Notes: generated from the letters alone by a model not told the origin. A stretch of 64,000 bases of DNA from Kibdelosporangium persicum (GCF_013280595.1 NZ_JAAATY010000004.1:225820-289819); one strand, 5' to 3'; positions 26,066 through 35,430 are shown, counted from the stretch's first letter. Program-made: numbers and translations.

Positions 26066-27826
26066 GTGGCCAGCCGCATGCCGAGGCAGCCAGTCCGCAC
26101 CATCGACCCGGTGACCGCTCCGGGCCGCCTGGGACCGGCCGAGCGCGAGGACTCGTGGCGCAGGCTGGGTGAGGAAACGTTCGACCTGGTCGTGATCGGT
26201 GGCGGTGTGGTCGGCGCGGGCACCGCGCTGGACGCCGCGACACGCGGCCTGCGAGTGGCCCTTGTGGAGGCTCGCGACCTGGCGTCGGGCACGTCGAGCC
26301 GGTCGTCGAAGCTGTTCCACGGCGGCCTGCGGTACCTGGAGCAGCTCGAGTTCGGGCTGGTCCGGGAGGCGTTGCGGGAACGTGAGCTGATGCTCACCAG
26401 GATCGCGCCCCATCTGGTGAAGCCGGTGCCGTTCCTCTACCCGTTGACCCACCGGGGCTGGGAACGCCCGTACACCGCGGCCGGACTGTTCCTCTACGAC
26501 ACCATGGGCGGCGCGCGGTCCGTGCCCGGGCAGAAACACCTGACCAGGGCAGGCGCGCTACGGATGGTTCCCGCGCTGAAGCGTGACGCGCTCATCGGCG
26601 GCATCCGCTACTTCGACGCGCAGGCGGACGACGCGCGGCACACCATGACCGTGGCTCGGACGGCGGCGCATTACGGCGCGGTCGTGCGGACGTCAACGCA
26701 GGTCGTCGGCATGGTCCGGGAGGCGGACCGGATCTCCGGCGTGCGGGTCCGGGACGTCGAGGACGGCCGGGAGACCGAGATCCAGGCCAATGCCGTGATC
26801 AACGCGACCGGCGTGTGGACCGACGAGATGCAACGGCTGTCCGGCAGCCGTGGCCGGTTCCGTGTGCGGGCCAGCAAAGGCGTGCACATCGTGGTCCCGC
26901 GTGACCGGATCGTGTCGGAAACGGGGCTGATCCTGCGCACGGAGAAGTCCGTGCTGTTCGTGATCCCGTGGGGAAGTCACTGGATCGTGGGAACGACCGA
27001 CACGGACTGGAACCTCGACCTGGCCCACCCGGCCGCGACGAAGTGCGACATCGACTACATCCTCGAGCACGTCAACAAGGTGCTCGCGACACCCTTGACG
27101 CAGGACGACATCGAAGGTGTCTACGCGGGACTGCGCCCGCTGCTGGCCGGCGAGAGCGAGGAAACCTCGAAGCTTTCCCGTGAACACGCGGTCGCGCGTG
27201 TCGCGCCGGGTTTCGTGGCGATCGCGGGCGGCAAGTACACGACGTACCGCGTGATGGCGGCGGATGCCGTGGACGCGGCCGCGGTCGACCTGCCTGGCCG
27301 GATCCAACCGTCCATCACGGACAAAGTGCCGCTGCTCGGTGCGGACGGTTACCACGCCCTGGTGAACCAGGCCGATCAGCTAGCCGTGAAGGCGAGCGTG
27401 CACCCGTATCGCGTACGGCACCTGCTCAACCGGTACGGCTCGATGGTCCATCAGGTTCTGGCGCTGGCCGGGAACCGTCCCGAGTTGCTCAAGCCGCTCA
27501 CCGCGGCGCCGGACTACCTACAGGTCGAGATCGTGTACGCGACCAGCCACGAAGGCGCGTTGCACCTGGAGGACGTGCTCGCCCGGCGGACCCGGATCTC
27601 CATCGAGTACGCGCATCGTGGTGTGGACGCCGCCCAGCAGGTGGCCACGTTGATGGCGGAGGTCCTGGGCTGGGACGAGGCGACCATCAAGCGCGAGGTG
27701 GAGCTCTACACCGCGCGCGTACAGGCCGAACGCGACTCCCAGACGCAGCCGAACGACGAAGCCGCGGACGCCTTGCGGTCCAAGGCACCCGAAGTCCGCT
27801 CCCAGATCGTCGAACCCGTCAGCTGA
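26066..27826 (+). CDS. glpD: Aerobic glycerol-3-phosphate dehydrogenase
   Basis: 586 residues from a GTG start at 26066 (AGGGAGG six nt upstream). The FAD-binding Rossmann motif is LVVIGGGVVGAGTALDAATRG, read in two parts, followed by SGTSSRSSKLFHGGLRYLE typical of GlpD, and IPWGSHWIVGTTDTDW in the middle. It oxidises sn-glycerol 3-phosphate to dihydroxyacetone phosphate and passes electrons to quinone, bound to the membrane. The C-terminal domain is complete. It is divergent from glpF. Repeat copy 2 begins 4 nt after the stop. Confidence 0.97.
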   Translation: MASRMPRQPVRTIDPVTAPGRLGPAEREDSWRRLGEETFDLVVIGGGVVGAGTALDAATRGLRVALVEARDLASGTSSRSSKLFHGGLRYLEQLEFGLVREALRERELMLTRIAPHLVKPVPFLYPLTHRGWERPYTAAGLFLYDTMGGARSVPGQKHLTRAGALRMVPALKRDALIGGIRYFDAQADDARHTMTVARTAAHYGAVVRTSTQVVGMVREADRISGVRVRDVEDGRETEIQANAVINATGVWTDEMQRLSGSRGRFRVRASKGVHIVVPRDRIVSETGLILRTEKSVLFVIPWGSHWIVGTTDTDWNLDLAHPAATKCDIDYILEHVNKVLATPLTQDDIEGVYAGLRPLLAGESEETSKLSREHAVARVAPGFVAIAGGKYTTYRVMAADAVDAAAVDLPGRIQPSITDKVPLLGADGYHALVNQADQLAVKASVHPYRVRHLLNRYGSMVHQVLALAGNRPELLKPLTAAPDYLQVEIVYATSHEGALHLEDVLARRTRISIEYAHRGVDAAQQVATLMAEVLGWDEATIKREVELYTARVQAERDSQTQPNDEAADALRSKAPEVRSQIVEPVS

Positions 27827-27830
27827 AACC

Positions 27831-27878
27831 CCCTCGTGAGTGTTTATCAGGGTTAGAACGCCGATAAACACTCACGAG
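27831..27878. repeat. Dispersed palindrome, copy 2 of 4
   Basis: Left arm CCCTCGTGAGTGTTTATC (27831-27848) pairs with GATAAACACTCACGAG (27863-27878) through 16 bp; the last two bases of the outer stem differ in this copy. The 14-nt loop is AGGGTTAGAACGCC. It fills the gap between the convergent glpD and EspG-like genes: 4 nt from one stop codon, directly abutting the other (TGA at 27879). Confidence 0.9.
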
Positions 27879-28685
27879 TCACGAGGCGATGTCTTCGGAG
27901 TGCAGCTCGGTGAGGTGGTGCAGGAGTCGTTTGTGGTCGGCCGGGGAGATCGTCGTCCACGCCTCGGCGCCGCCGGACTCCTTGCGGACCTGGAGGTAGC
28001 GGCCTGCTTCGGTGTCGAAGAAGCTGATCACGCGCGGCGTACGGACCCGGTGGCCCCACTTGTCCCTGGCCGCGCCGCCGAACTGGCCTTGCCGGACCAC
28101 GTCGCCGATCATCTCGCGCAGGGTCTGCGCGTCGCGCTCGCGTACGCCATGACGGCGCAGCGCGGCCTCGAATTCGGGCGGTGTCTTGGCTTCCCGCGCG
28201 GCGGCCTCGAACTCCTTGGTGGGCAAGGTGACCGAGTACCCGGGGCCGGCTTTTTCCTGAGGCAGAACGGACAACGCGTGCCTGGGCAGGCCGAGCCCGT
28301 CCGCCCGGCGCAGGGTCAGCCGGTCGGTCTCCTGGACCGCCAGCACGCCCGCCTCACCGTCGGCGGCAGCGAGCAGACGGACGCTCCGGCCGAGCCAGAG
28401 CCGCCCGTCCAGTTCGCGCCGCGGCCGGGACACGAGGTGCAGCAGGTCGGCCAGCCGTGGGTCGAGACTCACCTGCCTGCCAAGGCCTTTGGCCTCCAGC
28501 GACTGCCAGGCGTGGTCGGCCAGCCGCGCCCGTTCGGTATGGGTCTGCCCTGGTGAGGGCACTTGCAGGACGAGCGGCATGTCGCCGAGGCCGAGGTGCT
28601 CCCACAGCACGTCGAACTCCAGCGGCGTGAGGGTGAACGGCTCACCGAGGCCGGCTGCGTCAAGTCCGGTGTCGAACATCGTCAT
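27879..28685 (-). CDS. EspG-family ESX secretion-associated protein
   Basis: 268 residues. The N-terminal LTPLEFDVLWEHLGLGDMPLVL and the later LHLVSRPRRELDGRLWLG, GGEAGVLAVQETDRLTL and a C-terminal strand-rich half (PRVISFFDTEAGRYLQVRK) match the EspG family. EspG proteins are cytosolic chaperones that hold PPE proteins (with their PE partners) for type VII secretion. The start overlaps the stop of the PPE gene by 4 nt (ATGA), as in a coupled set. No EccA-E secretion core gene is in the window. Confidence 0.85.
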   Translation of the reverse strand: MTMFDTGLDAAGLGEPFTLTPLEFDVLWEHLGLGDMPLVLQVPSPGQTHTERARLADHAWQSLEAKGLGRQVSLDPRLADLLHLVSRPRRELDGRLWLGRSVRLLAAADGEAGVLAVQETDRLTLRRADGLGLPRHALSVLPQEKAGPGYSVTLPTKEFEAAAREAKTPPEFEAALRRHGVRERDAQTLREMIGDVVRQGQFGGAARDKWGHRVRTPRVISFFDTEAGRYLQVRKESGGAEAWTTISPADHKRLLHHLTELHSEDIAS

Positions 28686-29740
28686 GGACGATACGGCCCG
28701 TTCCCGATCACGGGTGGGGCAACCTCGGCGTCGGCACCTTCGACACGCTCCGTTATCTTCTCCTCTTCATGCCTGTCCCGCCTGCGCTTCGGCGGCTCCA
28801 CAGCGTCATCGGCCAACTGCTGCGGAATCAACGGCTCACCACCGAAACGCCGAGACGCGGCACGATCCACGGTGTTGCCGGTTGTTGCAGTGGCGGGCGC
28901 GATCGGCGCGGCCGGATGCGCGTCCACCGAAGCTTGGTTACGCGCGGGCGCCCGCCGAATGAGCGAACTTCGTTGCGGCGGAGGGGCAGCGGCCGCGGAA
29001 CCGCCGCCACCGCCGTTGGTGACAGGCTCGCCGGCGATCGGCCGCGCACGTACTTCGGGCTCGTCGGCCGGCACGCCGAAGAACTCCGCCGAAGCTTGGG
29101 AAACAACCTGCGCCGTGCCATCACGCGGGCCATGCGTCGGCGTTCGCAGCACCGTTTCCGTTTCCGGCATGGCGCCGACCGCGACGTGCTGACTCTCGTG
29201 CTGGACGTGCACGACTGCTTTCGTGTCAACGTGTTCGTCGAACGTGGACAGGCCGCCCATGGTGGCTGCGGTGTCGTTCTCATACGTCTGCATGACTTCG
29301 TACGCGCGGCGTGCGGCGTCCGAAGTGGCCCGCTCAACGGGCTCGTGGTCCGACTGCAACGCCAGCACCTGAGCCGCTGGAGCCGTGGCGGCATCCGGTT
29401 GCGGCGTCGGGTTCTCGCCGGGGACGGGCATGTTCGCGCGCGCCTGGCTGACGTGGTCGGCCTGCTGTTCGACGCTCGCCCTCATGCTCGCCGCGTTCTG
29501 CCCGACGCGGCTCGCCCACGCGACAACGTCACCCAGTTGAGCGAACGCGAGGGTCGCGGCCTGCCCCTGCCATTCGGCTTTCGAGTCGCTGATGGCCTTG
29601 GTCAGGTCCTGGTCGATGGTGGCGAAGATCGACGCCATGTCGGTCCACCGCTGCGCGGGGACGGCGGAAGCGGCGGCCCCGGGACCGCTGTGCAGTTGGG
29701 CGTACAGCTCGGCATGGCTGAAGCCGCGCCACCGCGTCAT
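28682..29740 (-). CDS. PPE-type protein of a type VII secretion system
   Basis: 352 residues from the ATG at 29740, which overlaps the stop of the preceding gene by 4 nt; an ATG at 29755 is also possible. The N-terminal 150 residues are helical with MTRWRGFSHAELYAQLH and a WxG-like SKAEWQGQAA, fitting a PPE/WXG helical hairpin. The rest is Ala/Pro/Gln-rich and low complexity, like the variable tails of such proteins. It should form a secreted heterodimer with the 112-residue upstream protein, chaperoned by the EspG-like product. What it does outside is unknown. Confidence 0.75.
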   Translation of the reverse strand: MTRWRGFSHAELYAQLHSGPGAAASAVPAQRWTDMASIFATIDQDLTKAISDSKAEWQGQAATLAFAQLGDVVAWASRVGQNAASMRASVEQQADHVSQARANMPVPGENPTPQPDAATAPAAQVLALQSDHEPVERATSDAARRAYEVMQTYENDTAATMGGLSTFDEHVDTKAVVHVQHESQHVAVGAMPETETVLRTPTHGPRDGTAQVVSQASAEFFGVPADEPEVRARPIAGEPVTNGGGGGSAAAAPPPQRSSLIRRAPARNQASVDAHPAAPIAPATATTGNTVDRAASRRFGGEPLIPQQLADDAVEPPKRRRDRHEEEKITERVEGADAEVAPPVIGNGPYRP

Positions 29741-30075
29741 CTCTTCGTGCGCCATTGCTCGCCCCGCATCGTCGCGTCCTTGTCGTCCTCCGTCTGCCGG
29801 TACTGGGCCGCGGACGTGCTCAACTTGGCCACCAACGAGTCCAACGCACCCCGATAGGCCAGCAGTGCTTGCAACGCACTGGACTGCTCGTCCAACGCCC
29901 GCGCGTTGAACTTCTCGGCGGCGTACACGCTCACCGGATCGCCCGCCCACGCGCTGACCCGCAGGTCGGCCTTGGCAAGCTCGATCTGCCGGTCCACCAT
30001 GGCCAACGCGTCGGCGAAGGCCGTGTGCAACCGCGGCAGGACCTGGGGATCGAACTGGAATCCGTCCTCGGCCAC
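29737..30075 (-). CDS. PE-like / WXG100-type small partner protein
   Basis: 112 residues, almost wholly helical by composition, with a central turn SAWAGDPVSVY that resembles the WxG of ESX substrates, and a C-terminal YRQTEDDKDATMR. GTG start at 30075 with AGGGAGG about nine nt upstream. In mycobacteria a PE gene precedes its PPE partner and then EspG; the order here is the same. Sequence similarity to true PE proteins is weak, so the label rests on size, helical make-up and context. Confidence 0.6.
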   Translation of the reverse strand: MAEDGFQFDPQVLPRLHTAFADALAMVDRQIELAKADLRVSAWAGDPVSVYAAEKFNARALDEQSSALQALLAYRGALDSLVAKLSTSAAQYRQTEDDKDATMRGEQWRTKR

Positions 30076-30124
30076 GTCGTCACCCTCCCTGTCGTGTCCC
30101 CTGGGGCCGCCCGGAGGTCACCGG

Positions 30125-30640
30125 TCAGGGAACGGCAACCCACTGGAGCAACCGCACCCCTTCGTGCACGCTCTCGCCGACGAGCCGGAACCCGCACTTC
30201 TCGGCGACCCGGTGGGACGCGGTGTTGTCGGCCTCGTGCTGGTAACCGATGCGTGGCAACTCCAGCGCGCCGAACCCGAACCGGACCGCGGCCCCCAGAG
30301 CGGTGCTGGCGACGCCCCGGCCACGGTGGTCAGGATGCGTCCAGCAGGCGGCCTGCGGATCCCCGTCGGCCAACCCTCGAAGATCAACCTCGCCCAGCAA
30401 CTCCCCGGTGGTCGGTTCGGCAACCGCCCACGAACACCGCACACCCCTGGCCCACTCGTCCGCCCGGCGCCGCACGTACGCACCGGCGTCGGCCAGATCG
30501 GCGATCCGGTAGTCGGAGACCCACCGCTTCATCTCGGGGTCCTCGAAGGCACGGACGATCGCCGGCCGGTCGTCGAGCAGATCGTCCGCCCGCAACGCCC
30601 GCAGGTAGTACCCGCCGGCATTGATCTCGATCGGCTCCAT
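30125..30640 (-). CDS. GNAT N-acetyltransferase, RimJ/RimL type
   Basis: 171 residues from the ATG at 30640. It begins with IEINAGGYYLRALRADDL, the RimJ/L-type first strand, and carries CWTHPDHRGRGVASTALGA, the acetyl-CoA pyrophosphate-binding loop (R-G-R-G-V-A). A late NTASHRVAEKCGFRLVGE is the typical 'NxxSxxVxExxGF' element. The substrate is likely a protein N terminus or amino compound. No ribosome site is seen before the start, so the transcript may be leaderless. It runs in the same direction as the type VII genes but without close coupling. Confidence 0.88.
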   Translation of the reverse strand: MEPIEINAGGYYLRALRADDLLDDRPAIVRAFEDPEMKRWVSDYRIADLADAGAYVRRRADEWARGVRCSWAVAEPTTGELLGEVDLRGLADGDPQAACWTHPDHRGRGVASTALGAAVRFGFGALELPRIGYQHEADNTASHRVAEKCGFRLVGESVHEGVRLLQWVAVP

Positions 30641-30792
30641 GAGGAGAACGGTAGCGCGACCAGCCGACACCGCTGGTCGGCAGAACTCCCCACGCCAGAG
30701 GTGTGATCCACCACCGCCTCGTCACCTGTTCGGACGCGACTGGGGATGCCCTTCGGCTACCCGTGCGGCAATCTTCCAGCTAGGTTCGTTCG

Positions 30793-33315
30793 GTGCGGCT
30801 GCCCTGGCGGAGCGCCCCTCGCGCGGCGTTGAGCAGCCCTGTGACCGTCGTGGTGAGTGTGGTGACAGGGCTTGTGCTGGCGTTTGTGGCCGCGGCCACC
30901 GTCTTCTACACGTCGGCGTCGGGGTCGGCGGCGACGCAGTACGCGGTCGGCCATCGGTGCGCCGTGGAGAACGGTGTCCAGTTCACCGTGTCGAACGCGG
31001 ACATGCCCGCGGACAACGCCAGGCTCAGGGCGATCGCCGGGAGCCACGGCGCCGAAGTGGCCCGGAGCAGGGTGTACGTCGCCGCAGGCCCGCTCGACCC
31101 GGTCCGGTTGGTCAGCCGGGACGGCGCGTTCGACCACGTCGAGGTGCTCAGGGGCGGCGATCGCAACGGTGTCTGGATTCCGCACAACGTGGCCGAGCAG
31201 TTCAAGGTGGAGCCCGGTGGCGTCATCAGCATCGCCCGGCAGCCGGTGCCGGTCGGAGCCGTGTACAGGAAGCTGGCGGATCCGGTGCCGGAGTACTGGT
31301 GCGCTGACCGCGGTGTCATGGTGCCGCCGCCGCACGGAGGCACGAACGATCCGCCGCAGCCCTTGCTCGTGCCCGAGCGGTTGCTCGACGAGCTGCCGGG
31401 GATTCAGCCCCTGGGCACGCACGTCGAGGTGTACACCCGCAAGTCGCTGCGGACCCGGACCGAGATCGAGGACTGGGCCACGGCGACCGGGAAGATGACG
31501 CCCGAGGTGATCGCCGCGCTGAACGAGAAACCGGTGATCAAGGACTACGCCGCGGTGAGCGCGAAGACCGCCGGACAGACCCAGGACACCGTCAGCACGG
31601 CAGTGCTGCCGCTGACCCTGATCAGCCTGCTGGCCGGGCTGCTCGGTGTGGTCGGGCTCGCCGCGCAGTGGATACAGCGGCGCGGCGCCGAAGTACGTCT
31701 CTTGTGGACGCGAGGGGTCAGTGCGCAGGCGATCGGTGGCAAAGCGGTGCTGGAGATGGGCGGGCCGCTGCTCCTCGGAGTCACGCTGGGATGGGCGACG
31801 GCCTGGCTGACGAGCCCGGTCCTGGCACCCGCGCCGCAACTCGATCCCTGGGCGCCGTCCCGAGCCGCGATGCTGGCCGCGGCGACATGGCTGGTCGCGT
31901 TGGCCGTGCTGGGAACCGTGACATCCCTCAGAGCCAGGCGGGAGTTCACGGCGATCGAGCGGAAGCGCGACGTGCTCAAGAAGATCCCGTGGGAAGTGCT
32001 CGCGGGCGCCGGGGCGGTGACCGTGTGGCTGACGGGCGCGGACCACGCGGTGCGGGTGGACCCGGCCAGTCTGCTGCCCGAAGTGAGTCTGGCCGCGTTG
32101 GCGTTTCCCTTGCTGTGCATCGTTTTCTTCATCGGCGTCACGGCCAGGCTCGCGGGCTTCCTGTCCAAGGCGAGCCACAGGTTGCGTGGCTGGCGTAATC
32201 CGACGGTTCTCTGGGCGCTGAGGCGCACGGCCGCGCAACGGAAGGTCGCGGTCGCGCTGCTGGCGGTCGCAGGGCTGGCGATCGGTGTGATCGCCGCGGG
32301 TGTGGGCGTCGCGAAGACCGCCCGCGAGTCCCTGGAGGACAAAGGTTGGATGCGCATCGGCAGCGATCACGCCGTCCCGTTGGTCCGCGGTGCTGGCGAA
32401 CAGCAGGGTGTGCCGCAAGAGCTGCGAGGACAAGCCACGAGGATCGCCTACACACAGCTCTACATCGAAGGCAACATCGGTGCCCGCATCCTGCTGATCG
32501 ACCCGGAGACCTTCCAGGACGGCGGCCGGTGGCGTGACCGCTGGGCCGGCACCGGACTCGACGAGTTGACGGCCAGGCTGGCGGAACCGCCCACGGACGG
32601 CACGATCCCGGTCATCGTGGCGGGCCGGTATCCGTTGGACCAGTTCATCGGCCAGGCCGACTACTTCCAGCGGATGCGGACCGTGGCCACCGTGCCCAGC
32701 TTTCCCGCCATCGGCCAGTACGAAGGCATGATCATCACGTCGTGGCAATGGCTGACGCCGAGCCAGCGCCGGGGGTTCAGCCAGCAGATCCTCACCACCC
32801 AGGATCCTCGGCACGCCGTCGACGTCCTCAACGCCGCAGGTGAGCGCACGGGCCCGGTGCTCGACGCGAAGAGCTCGACCGAACACCTGCCGTTCCTCAT
32901 CGTCGCCTGGATCTTCGCCTTCTTCGTGGTGCTCGGCGCCGCGCTCGCGGCTGTCGCGGTGGTCACGTTGCTTGTCTCGGTCGAAACCAGAAGGCGGTCC
33001 ACGGCGGTGGCGCACGCCTTGCTGGCCAGAATGGGTCTACGCGCCGGGGCATTGCTGGCGACGCACCTCGTGGAGCTGGCGATCCTCGCGGGCGCGGCCA
33101 CGGCGGTGGGCGTCGGCGGCGGGTGGGTCGTCCTCGAAGTGCTCACCCAACGCCTTGACCCGTTCCCAGCGCTGTCACCGGTGCCGCAACCAGCGAGCCT
33201 GCGAGGAGTTGGCCTCATGACGTCGGCCGTGGCGATCGCCGGCGTCGTGCTCGTCGCCGGATATGCCGTACGAGCCGCGAAAGGCGCCAAAGTGAGGGAG
33301 TTGCTCCGTGCCTGA
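30793..33315 (+). CDS. ABC transporter permease, FtsX/MacB-type
   Basis: 840 residues with a long extracellular segment after the first membrane helix (about 15-40) and two FtsX-type blocks: helices near residues 265-385 (LTLISLLAGLLGVVGLAAQW), and near 440-510, then a final group of three after about 705 (FLIVAWIFAFFVVLGAALAAV, ILAGAATAVGVGGGWVV, MTSAVAIAGVVLVAGY). This is the topology of permeases that act on membrane lipids, lipoproteins or peptides with MacB-like ATPases. The stop overlaps the first ATPase gene by 8 nt. The cargo is unknown. Confidence 0.85.
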   Translation: MRLPWRSAPRAALSSPVTVVVSVVTGLVLAFVAAATVFYTSASGSAATQYAVGHRCAVENGVQFTVSNADMPADNARLRAIAGSHGAEVARSRVYVAAGPLDPVRLVSRDGAFDHVEVLRGGDRNGVWIPHNVAEQFKVEPGGVISIARQPVPVGAVYRKLADPVPEYWCADRGVMVPPPHGGTNDPPQPLLVPERLLDELPGIQPLGTHVEVYTRKSLRTRTEIEDWATATGKMTPEVIAALNEKPVIKDYAAVSAKTAGQTQDTVSTAVLPLTLISLLAGLLGVVGLAAQWIQRRGAEVRLLWTRGVSAQAIGGKAVLEMGGPLLLGVTLGWATAWLTSPVLAPAPQLDPWAPSRAAMLAAATWLVALAVLGTVTSLRARREFTAIERKRDVLKKIPWEVLAGAGAVTVWLTGADHAVRVDPASLLPEVSLAALAFPLLCIVFFIGVTARLAGFLSKASHRLRGWRNPTVLWALRRTAAQRKVAVALLAVAGLAIGVIAAGVGVAKTARESLEDKGWMRIGSDHAVPLVRGAGEQQGVPQELRGQATRIAYTQLYIEGNIGARILLIDPETFQDGGRWRDRWAGTGLDELTARLAEPPTDGTIPVIVAGRYPLDQFIGQADYFQRMRTVATVPSFPAIGQYEGMIITSWQWLTPSQRRGFSQQILTTQDPRHAVDVLNAAGERTGPVLDAKSSTEHLPFLIVAWIFAFFVVLGAALAAVAVVTLLVSVETRRRSTAVAHALLARMGLRAGALLATHLVELAILAGAATAVGVGGGWVVLEVLTQRLDPFPALSPVPQPASLRGVGLMTSAVAIAGVVLVAGYAVRAAKGAKVRELLRA

Positions 33316-33958
33316 CTTGGTGTACTCCGTGCGCGATGTCGTGCACCGCTACCGGACGCCGTCCGGTGACGTCACGGCGGTCGAAGCGGCCACTTTCGAC
33401 GTTCCCGCCGACGGCCTGACCGTCCTGGCGGGCCCGTCAGGGTCCGGAAAGTCCACTTTGCTCCGCCTGCTGGGCATTCTGGAACGTCCGACCGGCGGCG
33501 AACTCACGTTGCACGGCAACGACACCGTCCGGCTGACCGAGCGGGCCCGGCGCGCACTGCGGCGCAAGGTGCATCTGATCTTCCAGAATCCGGTCGACAA
33601 CCTGTTCGGCTACCTCAACGTCCGTGACAATCTGAAAGCCGCGGCCCAACTCGCCAGAGCGGACGATCCGGACATCGGGATGCTCGACCGGTTGGGCCTG
33701 CCGGGCACGGCGGACTGGGCGATCAGCGCACTGTCCGGTGGCCAGCAGCAACGCCTGGCCTTCCTGACAGCCTTGGCGGCCAACGCATCCGTGGTGCTGG
33801 CCGACGAGCCGACGTCCCAACTGGACAGCAACTCGGCCGGTCTGGTCATCGAGACCATGCTGGAGTTGGTGGATCTCGGCGTGACGGTGGTCGCCGCGTC
33901 GCACGACGACGCGGTGCTGGACGTGGCCACGCGGGTCTATCGGTTGGGGGACAAGTGA
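33308..33958 (+). CDS. ABC transporter ATP-binding protein 1
   Basis: 216 residues, a single nucleotide-binding domain of the MacB/LolD group. Walker A GPSGSGKST, the signature LSGGQQQR and Walker B VVLADEPTSQLD are all canonical. It follows the permease with an 8-nt overlap and overlaps the next ATPase by 4 nt. It should power the FtsX-type permease. The late ASHDDAVLD holds the switch histidine. Confidence 0.93.
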   Translation: MPDLVYSVRDVVHRYRTPSGDVTAVEAATFDVPADGLTVLAGPSGSGKSTLLRLLGILERPTGGELTLHGNDTVRLTERARRALRRKVHLIFQNPVDNLFGYLNVRDNLKAAAQLARADDPDIGMLDRLGLPGTADWAISALSGGQQQRLAFLTALAANASVVLADEPTSQLDSNSAGLVIETMLELVDLGVTVVAASHDDAVLDVATRVYRLGDK

Positions 33959-34596
33959 CACCGGTGCTCAGTGTTTCGGGCGTTTCCCGCCGGTTCAGCA
34001 CCGACGTGCTCAAGGACGTCGGCCTTGAGCTCAGCGCAGGCGAACTGGTCACGCTCGTCGGACGCTCCGGCTCGGGCAAGAGCGCGTTGCTGGCGCTGCT
34101 GGCCGGGTTCGACCAGCCGGACGTGGGCGAAGTCCAGATCGCGGGCGTGCCAACGGAAACACCGCCGCCGTGGTCCACGATGGCCGTGCTGCCCCAGAGT
34201 TTCGGCCTGCTGGACGAGCTGACCCTGGAGGAGAACGTCGCCGCGCCGATGTTGTTCGGCGGCGGGCCGGTCGCCGACGCGCTGGCCAGGGCGGGTCAAC
34301 TGCTGGCACGCCTGGGGATCGGCGAGCTCAAACGGCGTTATCCCACGGAAGTCTCGACAGGCCAACGGCAACGCGTGGCGTTGGCGCGTGCCGTCGCCGG
34401 CCGGCCGAAAGTGCTGCTCGCGGACGAACCCACCGCGCACCTGGACCACGCCACGGTCGACCTCGCGGTCCGCCTGCTGCTGGACTTCGTCGGCGAAGGC
34501 AGCGCATGCCTGGTGGCGACCCATGATCCGAGGCTCACCGCGCGGGCGCACCGGCGGCTGCGGCTGGTCGACGGACAGCTGTTCGAAGATCAGTAG
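33955..34596 (+). CDS. ABC transporter ATP-binding protein 2
   Basis: 213 residues, another MacB/LolD-like domain. Walker A GRSGSGKSA and Walker B LLADEPTAHLD are normal, but the signature motif reads VSTGQRQR where the usual form is LSGGQ, so Ser-Gly is reduced to Ser-Thr-Gly. It likely pairs with ATP-binding protein 1 to form an asymmetric heterodimer on the single permease. Start overlaps by 4 nt. Its 3' end overlaps the convergent DUF1707 gene by 7 nt. Confidence 0.92.
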   Translation: MTPVLSVSGVSRRFSTDVLKDVGLELSAGELVTLVGRSGSGKSALLALLAGFDQPDVGEVQIAGVPTETPPPWSTMAVLPQSFGLLDELTLEENVAAPMLFGGGPVADALARAGQLLARLGIGELKRRYPTEVSTGQRQRVALARAVAGRPKVLLADEPTAHLDHATVDLAVRLLLDFVGEGSACLVATHDPRLTARAHRRLRLVDGQLFEDQ

Positions 34597-35084
34597 CGGC
34601 CGCGGTGGCGCCGGTGCTCGTTCTTCCAGTGCTCACGCTGACGCCGTTGCGCGCGCCGCTCGTTGTGCCACTCCTCGCCCCAGATCCGGGCACCGGCGAT
34701 CATCACGAAGACGGGTAACAGGAACACGAACGGGTTCCTGACCGCGAACAGGAACAACAGTGCCGTGGCGACCCAGACGACCGGGATCAACGCGGCATAC
34801 GCCTTCAGCGCGGCACGCGACGTGGACCAGCGTCGCGGCGCCGGAGCCGCGGTGGCGGGCAGCGCTTGCGCGTGCACCTTGACCTGCGGAAAGAAGGCCG
34901 GCTTGGGGTCCGGCAGATCCCGGAACAGCTCGAGGAGCTCGCCACGGGTCTTGGAAGCCGCGACACGTGCGGTGCGCTCGCCATACTCGTCTATGTCGAG
35001 GCGCCCGGCACTCATGTGGTCACCCAACGCCTGCAGGGCTTCCTCCCGCTCGGCGTCTCCCACACGGATCTCCGGATCGCTCAC
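34590..35084 (-). CDS. DUF1707 (SHOCT-like) membrane protein
   Basis: 164 residues. The DUF1707 domain is at residues 5-57 (RVGDAEREEALQALGDHMSAGRLDIDEYGERT, read in pieces, then AASKTRGELLELFRDLP). A membrane region of two helices follows (LIPVVWVATALLFLF, VFLLPVFVMIAGA) and a strongly basic tail (RRAQRRQREHWK). Function unknown; the domain is common in actinobacteria. A second DUF1707 gene lies upstream in the same direction, separated by 346 bp that include an inverted-repeat element. Confidence 0.88.
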   Translation of the reverse strand: MSDPEIRVGDAEREEALQALGDHMSAGRLDIDEYGERTARVAASKTRGELLELFRDLPDPKPAFFPQVKVHAQALPATAAPAPRRWSTSRAALKAYAALIPVVWVATALLFLFAVRNPFVFLLPVFVMIAGARIWGEEWHNERRAQRRQREHWKNEHRRHRGRY

Positions 35085-35430
35085 GCCACAATCCTACGGC
35101 CGGGAACCTGAGAGAACCCCCTTTGTCCGTGCTGTATCTTGCGCTTCTTCGCCGGGTTTGTCCCGGTCAGCGCCACGGTCATCGGCCCGGCGACCGGACC
35201 GGGAAGCCAGGATGAATCCCTGGCCAACAGTGCTCGGCAGCCTAAGCCGTGTATCGATGTCCCCGTTCGATGAGAGGCTGCCCCGGCCGGAGGCCGGAGT
35301 CGGCTCGGTGGGGTGGTTCCTGGCGTCGCTGCGGGAACGCCGCGAATACTGGTTGTCTTTGGGCTTTTCCGCAGTGGCGCCAGGGGCCGCATCCGGCCCG
35401 GCTATCGCGAACGGGGCTTTGATACACGGC
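35085..35430. other. Gene-free gap between two DUF1707 genes, with hairpins
   Basis: No convincing gene. The sequence holds CCGGG-TTTGT-CCCGG near 35150, GCCAGG-n7-CCTGGC (around 35204-35222) and a 193-bp region (35242-35434) flanked by inverted repeats. It may be an untranslated leader or trailer of the flanking genes, or a small insertion element. Confidence 0.5.

Noticed and set aside
35085-35392. A 103-codon minus-strand frame between the DUF1707 genes
   Set aside because: No ribosome site or family; it runs through the inverted-repeat element and several hairpins.
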